A DNA stretch of 64,000 bases from Lentisphaerae bacterium GWF2_44_16 (GCA_001803225.1 MHBF01000074.1:1-64000); one strand, 5' to 3'; counted from the first letter of the stretch, positions 47,369-56,997 are shown. The notes: generated by a model not told the origin, from the sequence alone. Numbers and translations: made by a program.

Positions 47369-48064
47369 ATGTTAAAAAAAATTTTACTGTTTAGTCTTTT
47401 GGTAAGTTTTTCCGCAAATTCTTTTTCGGGAGAACAGATAAATAACAATAAATGGAATGTAAAAATTGAAAAAGGAGAAATTGCAGGCCTCTTTGCGAAG
47501 GGAGAAGCAATAGCGGATATCTTGGGTTCTTTCCGTGTAGCGGGAAAAAAAGAAATAAGACAGTTTTCAGAAGTTAGCACTTTACGCGAAAAAAAGGAAA
47601 ATCAATTTATATATGAGGGAATTAGTGATGACGGTGATTTTCTCTATGCGGAATTCGGAGAAGTTATAGCCGTGGACAAAAAGACTTTTGATTTCATGTT
47701 ATACACAGCATGGCTTCCGCCAAGCCCAATGCCGCCTGATGCAGTGGAGGGTATATTGAAATTCGGTAAAGATGTAGAAGTTGTAAAGAGAATAGAGCTC
47801 TCTCCTGAAAAAACATTGCCCCCTAATACATTGGCTTATGAAATTACGATGAAGAGTGGAACTAAACTTAATTTGAAAATTATAGGGCTTGATAAAAGTA
47901 AAACTGTATTAGCGAAAGAAGCTCCTTCTTTTGTCATTAACTTTCGTGGTGCAAGTGACTATGTAAAAGAACCGAGAAATGAGAACCAGAGAACTCTAAG
48001 TTATTGGATAAGCAGTACAGATACCCATTATATGCGTTTCATTTTTTCATTAGAGGATAATTAA
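47369..48064 (+). CDS. Secreted hypothetical protein
   Basis: Signal peptide MLKKILLFSLLVSFSANSFS; same operon direction. Confidence 0.6.
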   Translation: MLKKILLFSLLVSFSANSFSGEQINNNKWNVKIEKGEIAGLFAKGEAIADILGSFRVAGKKEIRQFSEVSTLREKKENQFIYEGISDDGDFLYAEFGEVIAVDKKTFDFMLYTAWLPPSPMPPDAVEGILKFGKDVEVVKRIELSPEKTLPPNTLAYEITMKSGTKLNLKIIGLDKSKTVLAKEAPSFVINFRGASDYVKEPRNENQRTLSYWISSTDTHYMRFIFSLEDN

Positions 48065-48065
48065 C

Positions 48066-48857
48066 ATGCGCTGTTTAATGATATTACTCATCTGTTTTTT
48101 CTTTTCGCTTCCTTCCGTCTTTTACGGCATGGAACAGAAAAATATAAATGTTGTTATTTTCAGCAGTAAAGAAACATTAAAAATGGAGCAGGTATTCAAG
48201 TCTTTCGGGGCCAATGTTTACGTTTTTAAAAGTTCTTTTAAGGAAATACTGGCGGATAAAAAAGATATCAATGAGTTAGCTGATAAAATTGCTCAAGCCG
48301 ATATCATGGTTCTCTACAATCAGGAAGAATTCGGTTTTCTTGCTAAAAGCAATATAAAGTTCAAAGAAAGCATTATACAATTCTTCAATTCAGGCGGAAT
48401 ACTTATTGCCCTGATACAATGGATTTCATCTTCTGATTTTGCGGATTTCTGCAAAAAAGAAAATTTATGGTATCCTGCTTATGAACAGATAAAAGCATAT
48501 TCGAATTACAGAATAGCATTTCCTTCTCAGCTTTACATAGCAAACGAAAAAATATCTCATCCTATATTGGAGAAACCCAATAAGATTTCAGGTGTCGTAG
48601 GTTACCAGAATTTCGGATATTTAAAACCCGAAGGAGAAGATTTTTATCCACTTGCTATTTGCCAAAACAACTCCAATTGCGTAGGTGTCATGTTACAGAA
48701 AAATGTAATAAAAAATGGATTTGTAATTTTTTCATGTCTTTATGAATTCATAGGCGACGGCAAAAAAACAATGAAATATCCGAATGAACCGCTGCCTAGG
48801 CACAGTATGCTTATTATTGAAAATATTGTAGATTGGGCGTCAAGAAAAAAACTGTAG
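48066..48857 (+). CDS. Secreted hypothetical protein, class-I GATase/ThuA-like fold suspected
   Basis: Signal peptide; NVVIFSSKETLKMEQVFKSFGANVYVF…ADIMVLYNQ…FFNSGGILIALIQW. Confidence 0.5.
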   Translation: MRCLMILLICFFFSLPSVFYGMEQKNINVVIFSSKETLKMEQVFKSFGANVYVFKSSFKEILADKKDINELADKIAQADIMVLYNQEEFGFLAKSNIKFKESIIQFFNSGGILIALIQWISSSDFADFCKKENLWYPAYEQIKAYSNYRIAFPSQLYIANEKISHPILEKPNKISGVVGYQNFGYLKPEGEDFYPLAICQNNSNCVGVMLQKNVIKNGFVIFSCLYEFIGDGKKTMKYPNEPLPRHSMLIIENIVDWASRKKL

Positions 48858-48888
48858 AATTGCCAATATATGGAGCGCGCTAAATTCC

Positions 48889-49653
48889 ATGAAAAAATCT
48901 AATAACTTTATTGATTACAATAAATCTGTATTTGCTATCCTGTGTATAATACATCTTTTAATATTCAGCAATACAAATTTGCTTTCCACAGACACTCTTG
49001 AACCCAGAATGATTGTTTTTCTGAGCGATATTTCCCATAAAGAACATTTCACAGGTCTGAAAACATTCGGAATAAACATGCTCTTTTACGATGAAAAAAC
49101 AATAATCAGAGATGGTGTTGAAAATTTTCTGGGCGAACTGAAAAATACACAGGTACTTACTATTACGCAGAAATCTAAGTCAGCCTGGCGGAAACTTACG
49201 GATTATGATTCAGCCAGAGAAGCCATAAGAAAATTTGTAGCAGATGGCGGAACAATTTTCTGTGATTACAAGTCGGCTTCCAACGGTAATGATTTTCTTT
49301 TTTTCCTTGGAGTATGCGGGTTACCGTGGGAGAGTTCCTCTCGTGCAAATTTTGAAGATGGAATTTCCGCTGATGAAAATTTAATTCCGGCGGATCTTTC
49401 ATTTAGAGGACATGGCGGTTGGAATGAATATATTCGCCCATTTAAAAAGTTGCTTGTAATGAAACAACATCCGGATACGGCAATGCTTTTAATGCAGGAA
49501 AATGTAAACGGCAAAGGCAGAGTAATTTACTCGAATCTGATAGAATTCCTCTTATGGTCGAAAAATGACAAAATGAAGAAACTGAAAGAGAAAAACGTGG
49601 AAACACTCCTCAATCTTATTTTTAATAAAAAAATCTCTCAAGCTCATGAATAA
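48889..49653 (+). CDS. Secreted hypothetical protein, class-I GATase-like fold suspected
   Basis: RMIVFLSDIS…LKTFGINMLFY…IRKFVADGGTIFCDY…NGKGRVIYSNLIEFLLW. Confidence 0.5.
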   Translation: MKKSNNFIDYNKSVFAILCIIHLLIFSNTNLLSTDTLEPRMIVFLSDISHKEHFTGLKTFGINMLFYDEKTIIRDGVENFLGELKNTQVLTITQKSKSAWRKLTDYDSAREAIRKFVADGGTIFCDYKSASNGNDFLFFLGVCGLPWESSSRANFEDGISADENLIPADLSFRGHGGWNEYIRPFKKLLVMKQHPDTAMLLMQENVNGKGRVIYSNLIEFLLWSKNDKMKKLKEKNVETLLNLIFNKKISQAHE

Positions 49654-49721
49654 TTATTATCAAATACAGGTAGACAAATAAAAAGCATCCCTTACGGTAA
49701 TATACGAAAGAAAATAACCAA

Positions 49722-50825
49722 ATGGCAGAAGAAGCTAAAGGAACGTTAAAATATCTGAAAGCTGAGAATATTTTCATAGAAACATCGTATGAAAACAGCA
49801 ATCCCCCATTGGAAAATATCAGTATCGATGACGAAGGTGTCTGTAATATATTCCAGCGATTTGAAGAAGGCGCCTCTTCCGGATATTCATTTCATTTGAA
49901 TGTCGCCTTTATTAATGAGAACCTGAAGCCTTCCCGGATAAAGCTCCGGATACATTGGGGCGAAACGGAGTACGACTTCTGCCGCGATTACATGTATGTC
50001 GGTTATGATTCCGGGACTGCGTGGAGGATGATTACGATACCGTGTGATAAAAGCATAAGCGAATTTGAAATAATAGTTCCCCGTGGACGGCATCTATTAT
50101 GCTGTAGTCCTAAATTCGATAATGGTGATTATAGATTACTCTTGGAAAAATATCAAGACACTCCAAATTTTAAAATAATGGAAATTGCAGAAACTCCTGA
50201 GAAAAGAAAAATATCATGTTTCAAGTTAGGCGCTGGAAATGGAAATAAGGTTATTATAACAACCCGTGCACACGGCTATGAGACTTCGGGCGCATATTGC
50301 ATCAAAGGGCTTCTTGCGGATTTTGTGAGAAATTCCCAAGAGTATGAAGAATTTCTCAGAAAATATCAGCTTTATATATTTCCCATGCTAAATCCGGATG
50401 CGGTAGCAGCGGGAAATTGCTGCATTTCCACAAGTGGCGTGAATTTTGGCAAAGATTTGGGGGATAAGCATTCACATCTGAAAGATAAAACAACAAAAAC
50501 TTTAACAGAATTTATAATGCATCTAAAACCCGCCTACTATCTTGATATGCACAATAATACAGGGCCCCATCTAGCTGATTCTTTCAGGTCAAACAGTCTT
50601 GAGTTATTGGAAATTTTTTCTGTCTTAGCCCCGGACATGTCAGTTCAGCAGAAAATGTGGAATATTTACAAAAAAGACTTCAATTCAGAACGTCTTATGG
50701 TAATGTGTCATGAAAAATTCAGTACAGACTATATGTTAACTGAATTTCCTTGGTATTGTCGTTTACCTGAAGATATGGAAGAGTTTGGTATAAAATTTTT
50801 CAGAACCTTATTCAAAATTTTCTAA
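49722..50825 (+). CDS. M14-family-like zinc carboxypeptidase/deacylase
   Basis: KVIITTRAHGYETSGAYCIKGLL…YIFPMLNPDAVAAGNCCISTSGVNFGKDL…KPAYYLDMHNNTG: retained HxxE and distal H. Confidence 0.75.
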   Translation: MAEEAKGTLKYLKAENIFIETSYENSNPPLENISIDDEGVCNIFQRFEEGASSGYSFHLNVAFINENLKPSRIKLRIHWGETEYDFCRDYMYVGYDSGTAWRMITIPCDKSISEFEIIVPRGRHLLCCSPKFDNGDYRLLLEKYQDTPNFKIMEIAETPEKRKISCFKLGAGNGNKVIITTRAHGYETSGAYCIKGLLADFVRNSQEYEEFLRKYQLYIFPMLNPDAVAAGNCCISTSGVNFGKDLGDKHSHLKDKTTKTLTEFIMHLKPAYYLDMHNNTGPHLADSFRSNSLELLEIFSVLAPDMSVQQKMWNIYKKDFNSERLMVMCHEKFSTDYMLTEFPWYCRLPEDMEEFGIKFFRTLFKIF

Positions 50826-50837
50826 GGATTTATTATT

Positions 50838-52184
50838 ATGGAAAAAACAAACGCTTCTTATGATGTTCTTGTCTGCGGAGGCGGGCCTGCCGGTATCGGC
50901 GCTGCTATTGCAGCAAGTCGCTCTGGCGCTAAAACATTACTGATAGAACAGCAATTTGCATTGGGAGGTATTGCCACGGGTGCATATATTTGTAATTTTA
51001 TGGATACTTTTTATGACCCTATTTTAAAAGAATTAGTTGAAGAAATGATAAATATTGGCGCATCTGAAAAAAATTACAATCCTTTGGTCCATCACAAACC
51101 GGGGAGAGTAAAATTTCATCCTGAAACATTGAAGGCCATATTGATTAAAACAGTTTTGGCTTCCGGATGCGATGTCCTTATGGGAACAATAGCGGAAGAC
51201 GCTCAAATTGAAGGTGACACAGTCAGGGGCGTGTATATGGCAAATAAGGACGGGCGCACTTTATTCACTTCAAAGGTCACAATAGACACTACTGCAGATG
51301 GCGGCATTGCCGCCTCGGCAGGTGCCGAATTCATGAAAGGCGATACTAGTGATGGACGTTTGCAGCATGTAAATTTTAAATTCAATACAGACGGAATAGA
51401 CTGGGAAAAATTTGAAACTCAAAAACCGTCGAATGAAAAACTGGCTGAAATTTTCAGTACGGCAGTAAATAAAAATATAATAACCCCACCCCGTGGAGCT
51501 TTTAATCCTGCACCGAAAAGTTTTCCTTTTCATATTTCTGAAGCCCGGCTCGCTCTCTCAAAATGGGAAATAGAAAAAGTTGACCCTTCTGATGCATTTC
51601 AAATCAGTAATACCATGGCCGAATGTCAAATAGCGGCATTCCAGATTATGGAGTTTTGCAGAAAAAATCTCCCCGGGTTTGAAAATTCTAAAATTGCAAG
51701 ATTTCCGTCTGTGCTAGGCACCAGAGAATCTCGAAGAATAAAAGGCAAATACATCCTTACAGGTAATGACGTTATTATTGGACGCAAATTCGGAGACGGC
51801 ATAGCGCGGGCAAGTTTCTTTATTGATTTCCATGACTCTCCTCCGGGAAAAACCATTCCCTATTCGAATGAATATAAATTGACACATCGGCCTTCCCCTG
51901 GCGACTGGTATGATATCCCTTATCGCTGTCTCCTTCCTGAAAAAATAAAAGGCCTTCTAATTGCGGGACGCTGTATTTCGGCAGACAGAGAAGGGCTTGC
52001 TTCCACGCGAGTGATGCCAACTTGTTTTTACACAGGAACAGCAGCCGGTATAGCTGCCTCTATTTCTGTCAAAAAGAATATACTTCCGGATGAAGTACCT
52101 GCTTCTGAAGTAAGGAAAAAAATAGACGGTCTGAATAAAAAATTTTTACAAAAATATAATGAAGAAAAAGAAAGTGAAATATGA
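50838..52184 (+). CDS. FAD-dependent oxidoreductase (FAD_oxidored type)
   Basis: YDVLVCGGGPAGIGAAIAASRSGAKTLLIEQQFALGGIATGAY…TRESRRIKGKYILTGNDVI. Confidence 0.92.
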   Translation: MEKTNASYDVLVCGGGPAGIGAAIAASRSGAKTLLIEQQFALGGIATGAYICNFMDTFYDPILKELVEEMINIGASEKNYNPLVHHKPGRVKFHPETLKAILIKTVLASGCDVLMGTIAEDAQIEGDTVRGVYMANKDGRTLFTSKVTIDTTADGGIAASAGAEFMKGDTSDGRLQHVNFKFNTDGIDWEKFETQKPSNEKLAEIFSTAVNKNIITPPRGAFNPAPKSFPFHISEARLALSKWEIEKVDPSDAFQISNTMAECQIAAFQIMEFCRKNLPGFENSKIARFPSVLGTRESRRIKGKYILTGNDVIIGRKFGDGIARASFFIDFHDSPPGKTIPYSNEYKLTHRPSPGDWYDIPYRCLLPEKIKGLLIAGRCISADREGLASTRVMPTCFYTGTAAGIAASISVKKNILPDEVPASEVRKKIDGLNKKFLQKYNEEKESEI

Positions 52185-53458
52185 AAAAAAAGTATGCAGT
52201 TGTGGGTATCAGCGGACGCTCAAGGGCCTTTACGGGAAGAATAAACGGGACCTATAAGGAAACTTGCGAAATTGTCGCATTGCTTGACAGTAACCATAAA
52301 AGGATGGAAGAATTCAACAGAGAAAATAATTCAACTCATCCGTGCTATGGTGCCGATGAATTTGCAAGAATGGTAAAAGAGACAAAACCTGACGCTGTAA
52401 TTATATCTACAACAGATGCCACGCATCATATCTACATAGTCGCCGCGCTTGAAAATAATATTGACGTTATTACTGAAAAACCGATGACAACTGATGAAGA
52501 AAAAGTAAAGATGATACTTGATGCGGCTGCAAAAAGCAAAGCACGCGTAATCGTAACTCATAATTACAGGTATAATCCTGTAAATACAAAGATAAAAGAA
52601 ATGCTGCTTGATGGAGATATCGGCAGACCGCTCCATGTGGATTTTAATTATTACCTTGATACTTTCCACGGCGCTTCTTATTTCAAAAGATGGAACAGAT
52701 ACGAAAAGGAAAGTGGTTCGCTTCTTGTTACAAAAGCATGTCATCACTTTGATCTGGTCAACTGGTATTTGGCGCAGAAACCAACGGAAGTTTTTGCCTA
52801 TGGAGCCTTAAATTATTATGGCCCTGCCGGAGATTATAATCCTGAAAAAAAAGATGGCAGACGATGTTCCGGCTGCCAGAAAAAATGCATGTATTTTAAA
52901 AGACATGCGACAGCTGAAGGCAGTGGTTCTTACGATGAGCATCTTATCAATTTTAATAACCCCGGCAAAAATGAACTTTTCGGTTCTGTTGACGGTTATT
53001 ACGCAGACCGTTGTATTTTCGATGCTGACATTGACACCTGGGATACTTTCGTTCTCGCTGTAAAATATGATGGCGGCGCTATGATGAGCTATTCTCTCAA
53101 CGCCTCTGTACCTTATGAAGGATATCGCTTGGCGATTAACGGAACAAAAGGCAGGATTGAAACTGAAGCGTTTCATGGAGGGGCAGCAAGACTGCCTTTC
53201 CCCGACCCTGGACTGCAAAATATAAGATATATTCCCTTGTTCGACGGCATGCAAATTATAAATGTCATAAATAAAGGAGGCGGTCATGGAGGAGCTGATC
53301 CGCTTCTTGCAAAAGACATATTCAATGGGCCTGATAAAGATGATAAAACAGGAAGATTTGCCAATCATATTGATGGAGCAATGGCCGTACTGATTGGGGC
53401 TGCCGCACGAAAATCCATAAAAACAGGTAAACCAATAAGAATAAATGATTTTCTTTAA
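52181..53458 (+). CDS. Gfo/Idh/MocA family oxidoreductase
   Basis: YAVVGISGRSRAFTGRI…DAVIISTTDATHHIYIVAALENNIDVITEKPMTTDEEK…VTHNYRYNP. Confidence 0.93.
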   Translation: MKKKYAVVGISGRSRAFTGRINGTYKETCEIVALLDSNHKRMEEFNRENNSTHPCYGADEFARMVKETKPDAVIISTTDATHHIYIVAALENNIDVITEKPMTTDEEKVKMILDAAAKSKARVIVTHNYRYNPVNTKIKEMLLDGDIGRPLHVDFNYYLDTFHGASYFKRWNRYEKESGSLLVTKACHHFDLVNWYLAQKPTEVFAYGALNYYGPAGDYNPEKKDGRRCSGCQKKCMYFKRHATAEGSGSYDEHLINFNNPGKNELFGSVDGYYADRCIFDADIDTWDTFVLAVKYDGGAMMSYSLNASVPYEGYRLAINGTKGRIETEAFHGGAARLPFPDPGLQNIRYIPLFDGMQIINVINKGGGHGGADPLLAKDIFNGPDKDDKTGRFANHIDGAMAVLIGAAARKSIKTGKPIRINDFL

Positions 53459-53570
53459 CACTTATCAGATATTATAGATAAGGCTTCCTGAAAAGTCATT
53501 TCATGCCTATCTTTTGGAAAATCTTTTAATATAGATATACTGAACAAAAAAATACCGGTATCATTGCCCG

Positions 53571-54368
53571 TTATTTTTTGCTCAAATCGTTTTCCTCGCA
53601 GAATTTTTTCCATGCCTCGCCTTCATAGTGTATAACACTGCCGTTCGCGAGAAGAACATTTCCGTAATTTTTCCCACTGGAGCTTGAGAAAGAACTGCGG
53701 CTTATTCTTTTATTGTTACGGTTTTCATATTTATTCCATGCTACAGGCCGGGTATTTTTTTCTGAATATTTTTCCCCGCTTCTGTAATGAACTGAAATAT
53801 TTGCGCCTTTCAGTTCATTCGTTGCAGACTTTCCCGAAACAGACGGATAGGTATAGATTTTATAATCCGTCAGATAATTATTTTTTCTGAGCATTTCAAA
53901 CCCTTCTGCGCCATTTTTATCAGGAAAATAGCCGCCATTATCCATAGAATACTGCTTCAAGGCCACGCCTATCTGATTTAATCTGCCGGCATGCGAAATT
54001 AAATGTATATGTTCTTTCTGCATAACTATTTTATCCATGAAACAAAAGGAAATAACATAAATAAGTCCGATAACAAAGATTACGGCAATTAAGTGCTTTC
54101 TGTATTTATCTTTAACTATCATGAATATCAGCGCAATGAAAAACCAGTAAAGAAAAATTAATAAAGGTGGAGAAATATCTGGTACGTTCAACACCGACAG
54201 CAGAATAAAAATCGGAGAAAATAAGAAATATAATAAAGTCGCTAAAAATTCTAATCTTAAGAACATGCAGACAACAAAGAGCAAGATAATGCTTATTGAA
54301 AAAACAAACGCTACCGCATTGTATTTCAGCGTCTTGTCCAATCTTCTGTTTTCAGACATAAAAGACAT
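53571..54368 (-). CDS. Multi-TM protein with prepilin-like (DUF1559/H-X9-DG-like) C-terminal domain, paralog 1
   Basis: N-terminal TM bundle, then RLNQIGVALKQYSMDNGGYFPDKNGAEGFEMLRKNNYLTDYKIYTYPS…GNVLLANGSVIHYEGEAWKKFCEEN. Confidence 0.75.
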   Translation of the reverse strand: MSFMSENRRLDKTLKYNAVAFVFSISIILLFVVCMFLRLEFLATLLYFLFSPIFILLSVLNVPDISPPLLIFLYWFFIALIFMIVKDKYRKHLIAVIFVIGLIYVISFCFMDKIVMQKEHIHLISHAGRLNQIGVALKQYSMDNGGYFPDKNGAEGFEMLRKNNYLTDYKIYTYPSVSGKSATNELKGANISVHYRSGEKYSEKNTRPVAWNKYENRNNKRISRSSFSSSSGKNYGNVLLANGSVIHYEGEAWKKFCEENDLSKK

Positions 54369-54378
54369 TCCATGTTAT

Positions 54379-55140
54379 TTATTTGTTTAACATATTCTCT
54401 TCGCAGAATTTTTCCCAGGCCTCACCTTCATAGTGAATAACGCTGCCATTCGCGAGAAGAACGTTTCCGTAATTTTTCCTGCGAGAGAGAGAACTGCGGC
54501 TTATTCTTTTATTGTTATGGTTTTCATATTTATCCCATGCTACAGGGCTGGTGTTTTTTAGTGAGTATTTTTCTCCACCTCTGTAATAATATGAAACGTT
54601 TTTTTCATTCAATTCATTTGTTCCTGCCTCATCTGAAGATGATGGACAGGTATATATTTTATAATCTGTTAGATAAAAATCTTTTCTCAGTATTTCCAAT
54701 CCTTCAGCACCACTCTTATCAGGAAAATAATCATTGTTATCTTCAGCGTACTGCTTCATGGACAAACCTATCTGTTTTAAATGGCTTGCGCATGATATTC
54801 TCTTGGCTGGCTCTCTTGCTACACCTAACTCAGGAAGGGAAAAAAATGCATATAAGAGAGTAAAAAATATAAACACCCCCAAAGACAATGTCGTGCTTTT
54901 ACGTCTATACAGGATCTTAACTGTGAGGATTATAAGAAACCAATAAATAAAAACCAAGATATAAACGTGCACACTACTTGAAGAAATTGCCAATACCGGC
55001 AGGTTCAATAAACAAAATAGGAGTTTGATATTTTTCGAAGCAAAGATATTGACAAGAACGAAAAACAAAATAAAACTTGCCGAAAAAATAGATGGTTCTA
55101 TGCAATATCTCAATTTTTCTTTCAGGCTCATCTTTGACAT
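54379..55140 (-). CDS. Multi-TM protein with prepilin-like C-terminal domain, paralog 2
   Basis: RISCASHLKQIGLSMKQYAEDNNDYFPDKSGAEGLEILRKDFYLTDYKIYTCPSS…GNVLLANGSVIHYEGEAWEKFCEEN. Confidence 0.75.
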   Translation of the reverse strand: MSKMSLKEKLRYCIEPSIFSASFILFFVLVNIFASKNIKLLFCLLNLPVLAISSSSVHVYILVFIYWFLIILTVKILYRRKSTTLSLGVFIFFTLLYAFFSLPELGVAREPAKRISCASHLKQIGLSMKQYAEDNNDYFPDKSGAEGLEILRKDFYLTDYKIYTCPSSSDEAGTNELNEKNVSYYYRGGEKYSLKNTSPVAWDKYENHNNKRISRSSLSRRKNYGNVLLANGSVIHYEGEAWEKFCEENMLNK

Positions 55141-55151
55141 AATATCCTCTG

Positions 55152-55952
55152 TTATTTTTTATTTGACGCGTTCTCTTCGCAAAATTTTTCCCAGGCCTCA
55201 CCTTCATAGTGGATAACAGTGCCGTTCGCGAGAAGAACGTTTCCAAAGTCTTTCATTGGAAATGTTGAAAATCTGCCTGCCTTTTTATCATTGTGATTTT
55301 CAAATTTATCCCATGCTAAAGGCTTATTGTTTATTCCCGAATATTTCTCCCCGCCTCTATAATGGTATGAAATTTTTTCTTCTCTAAGCGCCCCTGATTT
55401 TTCAACACCGTTTTCATTTGATGAAGGACATTTATATATCACATAATCGGTAAGATAAGCGTTTTTCCTAAGCACATTCAAACCCTCTTCACCATTTTTA
55501 TCGGGATAAAAACCATTATAATCATCGGCATACTGTTTTAAAGCAATGCCTATCTGTTTCAGATTGCTCATGCAGGCAATCCTCCTTGACGGCTCTCTTG
55601 CTTCTCCGGAATCGGGAATGAAAACTATCAACAAAAAATATATTATCACAAGAAGTGAAATCAGTAGCCCTCTGCTACCTTTGAAACGCTTAAAAAGCAA
55701 TGCAATAAAAAACCAGTACGCAAAAACCGTTATACACAATGATATAATGCCGACGCTTCCCGAACAAGGGGAAAAAATAGAAAGAAAATAAAAAACTATA
55801 AAAACAGGCATAGCCAATAAAAGCAGAAACGTCTGAACAAATTCTATGTTCCCAAGTAAAACAAGAATAAGAAGTAAAAGAAAAGATACCGAAAAAATAA
55901 ACGAGCCTCTACAATATTTCAGCTTTTCTTTCAGGCTCATGTTTTCAGACAT
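55152..55952 (-). CDS. Multi-TM protein with prepilin-like C-terminal domain, paralog 3
   Basis: RIACMSNLKQIGIALKQYADDYNGFYPDKNGEEGLNVLRKNAYLTDYVIYKCPSS…GNVLLANGTVIHYEGEAWEKFCEEN. Confidence 0.75.
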   Translation of the reverse strand: MSENMSLKEKLKYCRGSFIFSVSFLLLLILVLLGNIEFVQTFLLLLAMPVFIVFYFLSIFSPCSGSVGIISLCITVFAYWFFIALLFKRFKGSRGLLISLLVIIYFLLIVFIPDSGEAREPSRRIACMSNLKQIGIALKQYADDYNGFYPDKNGEEGLNVLRKNAYLTDYVIYKCPSSNENGVEKSGALREEKISYHYRGGEKYSGINNKPLAWDKFENHNDKKAGRFSTFPMKDFGNVLLANGTVIHYEGEAWEKFCEENASNKK

Positions 55953-55963
55953 AATATCCTCTG

Positions 55964-56740
55964 TTATTTTTTATTTGCGGAGTTCTCTTCGCAGAATTTC
56001 TTCCAGGCTTCATTGCTATAGTTAATAATACTGCCGTCGGAAAGAAGGACATTTCCATAAGCGTTTTCAGGTTTTCGTTTATCATTATGGTTTGCGCATC
56101 TATCCCAAAGTATCGGCACAGGGGATTCATTTGAAGCCTTAATGCCGCCCTTATAATGATATGAAATATTCTTCTCTTTCAACCCGTCTTTCCCGGCTTT
56201 GTCTGAACTTGCAGGACATGTATAAATTTTATAATCTGTCAAATAATTATTTTTTCTGAGCATTTCAAGCCCTTCGGCTCCGTCTTTATCAGGGAAGTAA
56301 TCATCATTATCCATGGAATATTGTGTAAACGCCAGACCTATCTGTTTTAAATTGCTTGCGCATGATATCCTCAGCGCTTTTCGTGGTGGGCGTCCTCTGC
56401 CCAAACCAGTTTCATTAATGAAACAGAAGGAAAGAAAATAGAAGAGTCCTAAAACGAAAAATGCCGACATTAATTGTTGACTGTATTTATCTTTGATTAT
56501 CTTGAATATTAAGATAACGAAAAACCAATAAGAAAATCCGCCTAAAACTCCAACCATAATTGGTGGCTCTAATAAAGCTAAAAGCAGAAAAGCAGGGAAA
56601 CTTAATATCAACACAGCAATTACAAAAATTTCTATTTTAAAAAGTATGCCGAGGAGAAAAAGCAAAATTACGCTTACTGAAATAATAAACGGAACAGCAC
56701 AGTATTTCAATTTTTCTTTTAAGGTCTTTTTTTCAGACAT
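55964..56740 (-). CDS. Multi-TM protein with prepilin-like C-terminal domain, paralog 4
   Basis: RISCASNLKQIGLAFTQYSMDNDDYFPDKDGAEGLEMLRKNNYLTDYKIYTCPAS…GNVLLSDGSIINYSNEAWKKFCEEN; start moved to MSEKKTLKEK. Confidence 0.75.
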   Translation of the reverse strand: MSEKKTLKEKLKYCAVPFIISVSVILLFLLGILFKIEIFVIAVLILSFPAFLLLALLEPPIMVGVLGGFSYWFFVILIFKIIKDKYSQQLMSAFFVLGLFYFLSFCFINETGLGRGRPPRKALRISCASNLKQIGLAFTQYSMDNDDYFPDKDGAEGLEMLRKNNYLTDYKIYTCPASSDKAGKDGLKEKNISYHYKGGIKASNESPVPILWDRCANHNDKRKPENAYGNVLLSDGSIINYSNEAWKKFCEENSANKK

Positions 56741-56872
56741 AAAATAATCTCGCCTGTAAATGTTCTTTATGCGCCTTTTGTTCCGCAAGAGTCATAAGCA
56801 ACAGCGCAAAATATTATTCGTTACAGCAACTGTCAAGCGCTTTATGCGAGTGAACTCCATCCGCAAACGTTC

Positions 56873-56997
56873 TTTATGTGCCTTGATTTCATAAGGCACA
56901 TAAAGTCCCACTATAAGTGTCGCTTCGCTACCGACCCGGTAGTTCGCACCGGGAAGCGAGCAGGTTGGAAACCTGCACCATAATAGTAAAAGGGACT
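56873..56997. repeat. Intergenic multi-hairpin element, copy D (divergent REP-like)
   Basis: TTTATGTGCCTT-N8-AAGGCACATAAA; CCCGGT…ACCGGG within CGCTTC…GAAGCG; GCAGGTT…AACCTGC followed by ACCATAATAG (compare ACCATTATAG after copy A). Confidence 0.6.

Noticed and set aside
52850-52900. Cys-rich CSGCQKKC motif in the Gfo/Idh protein as a novel metal site
   Set aside because: Comparable Cys clusters are common in members of this oxidoreductase family, so not reported as unusual
53571-56740. Tandem paralog array considered as a CRISPR or tandem-repeat locus
   Set aside because: The repetition is explained by four complete paralogous genes of ~255-265 codons, not short repeats
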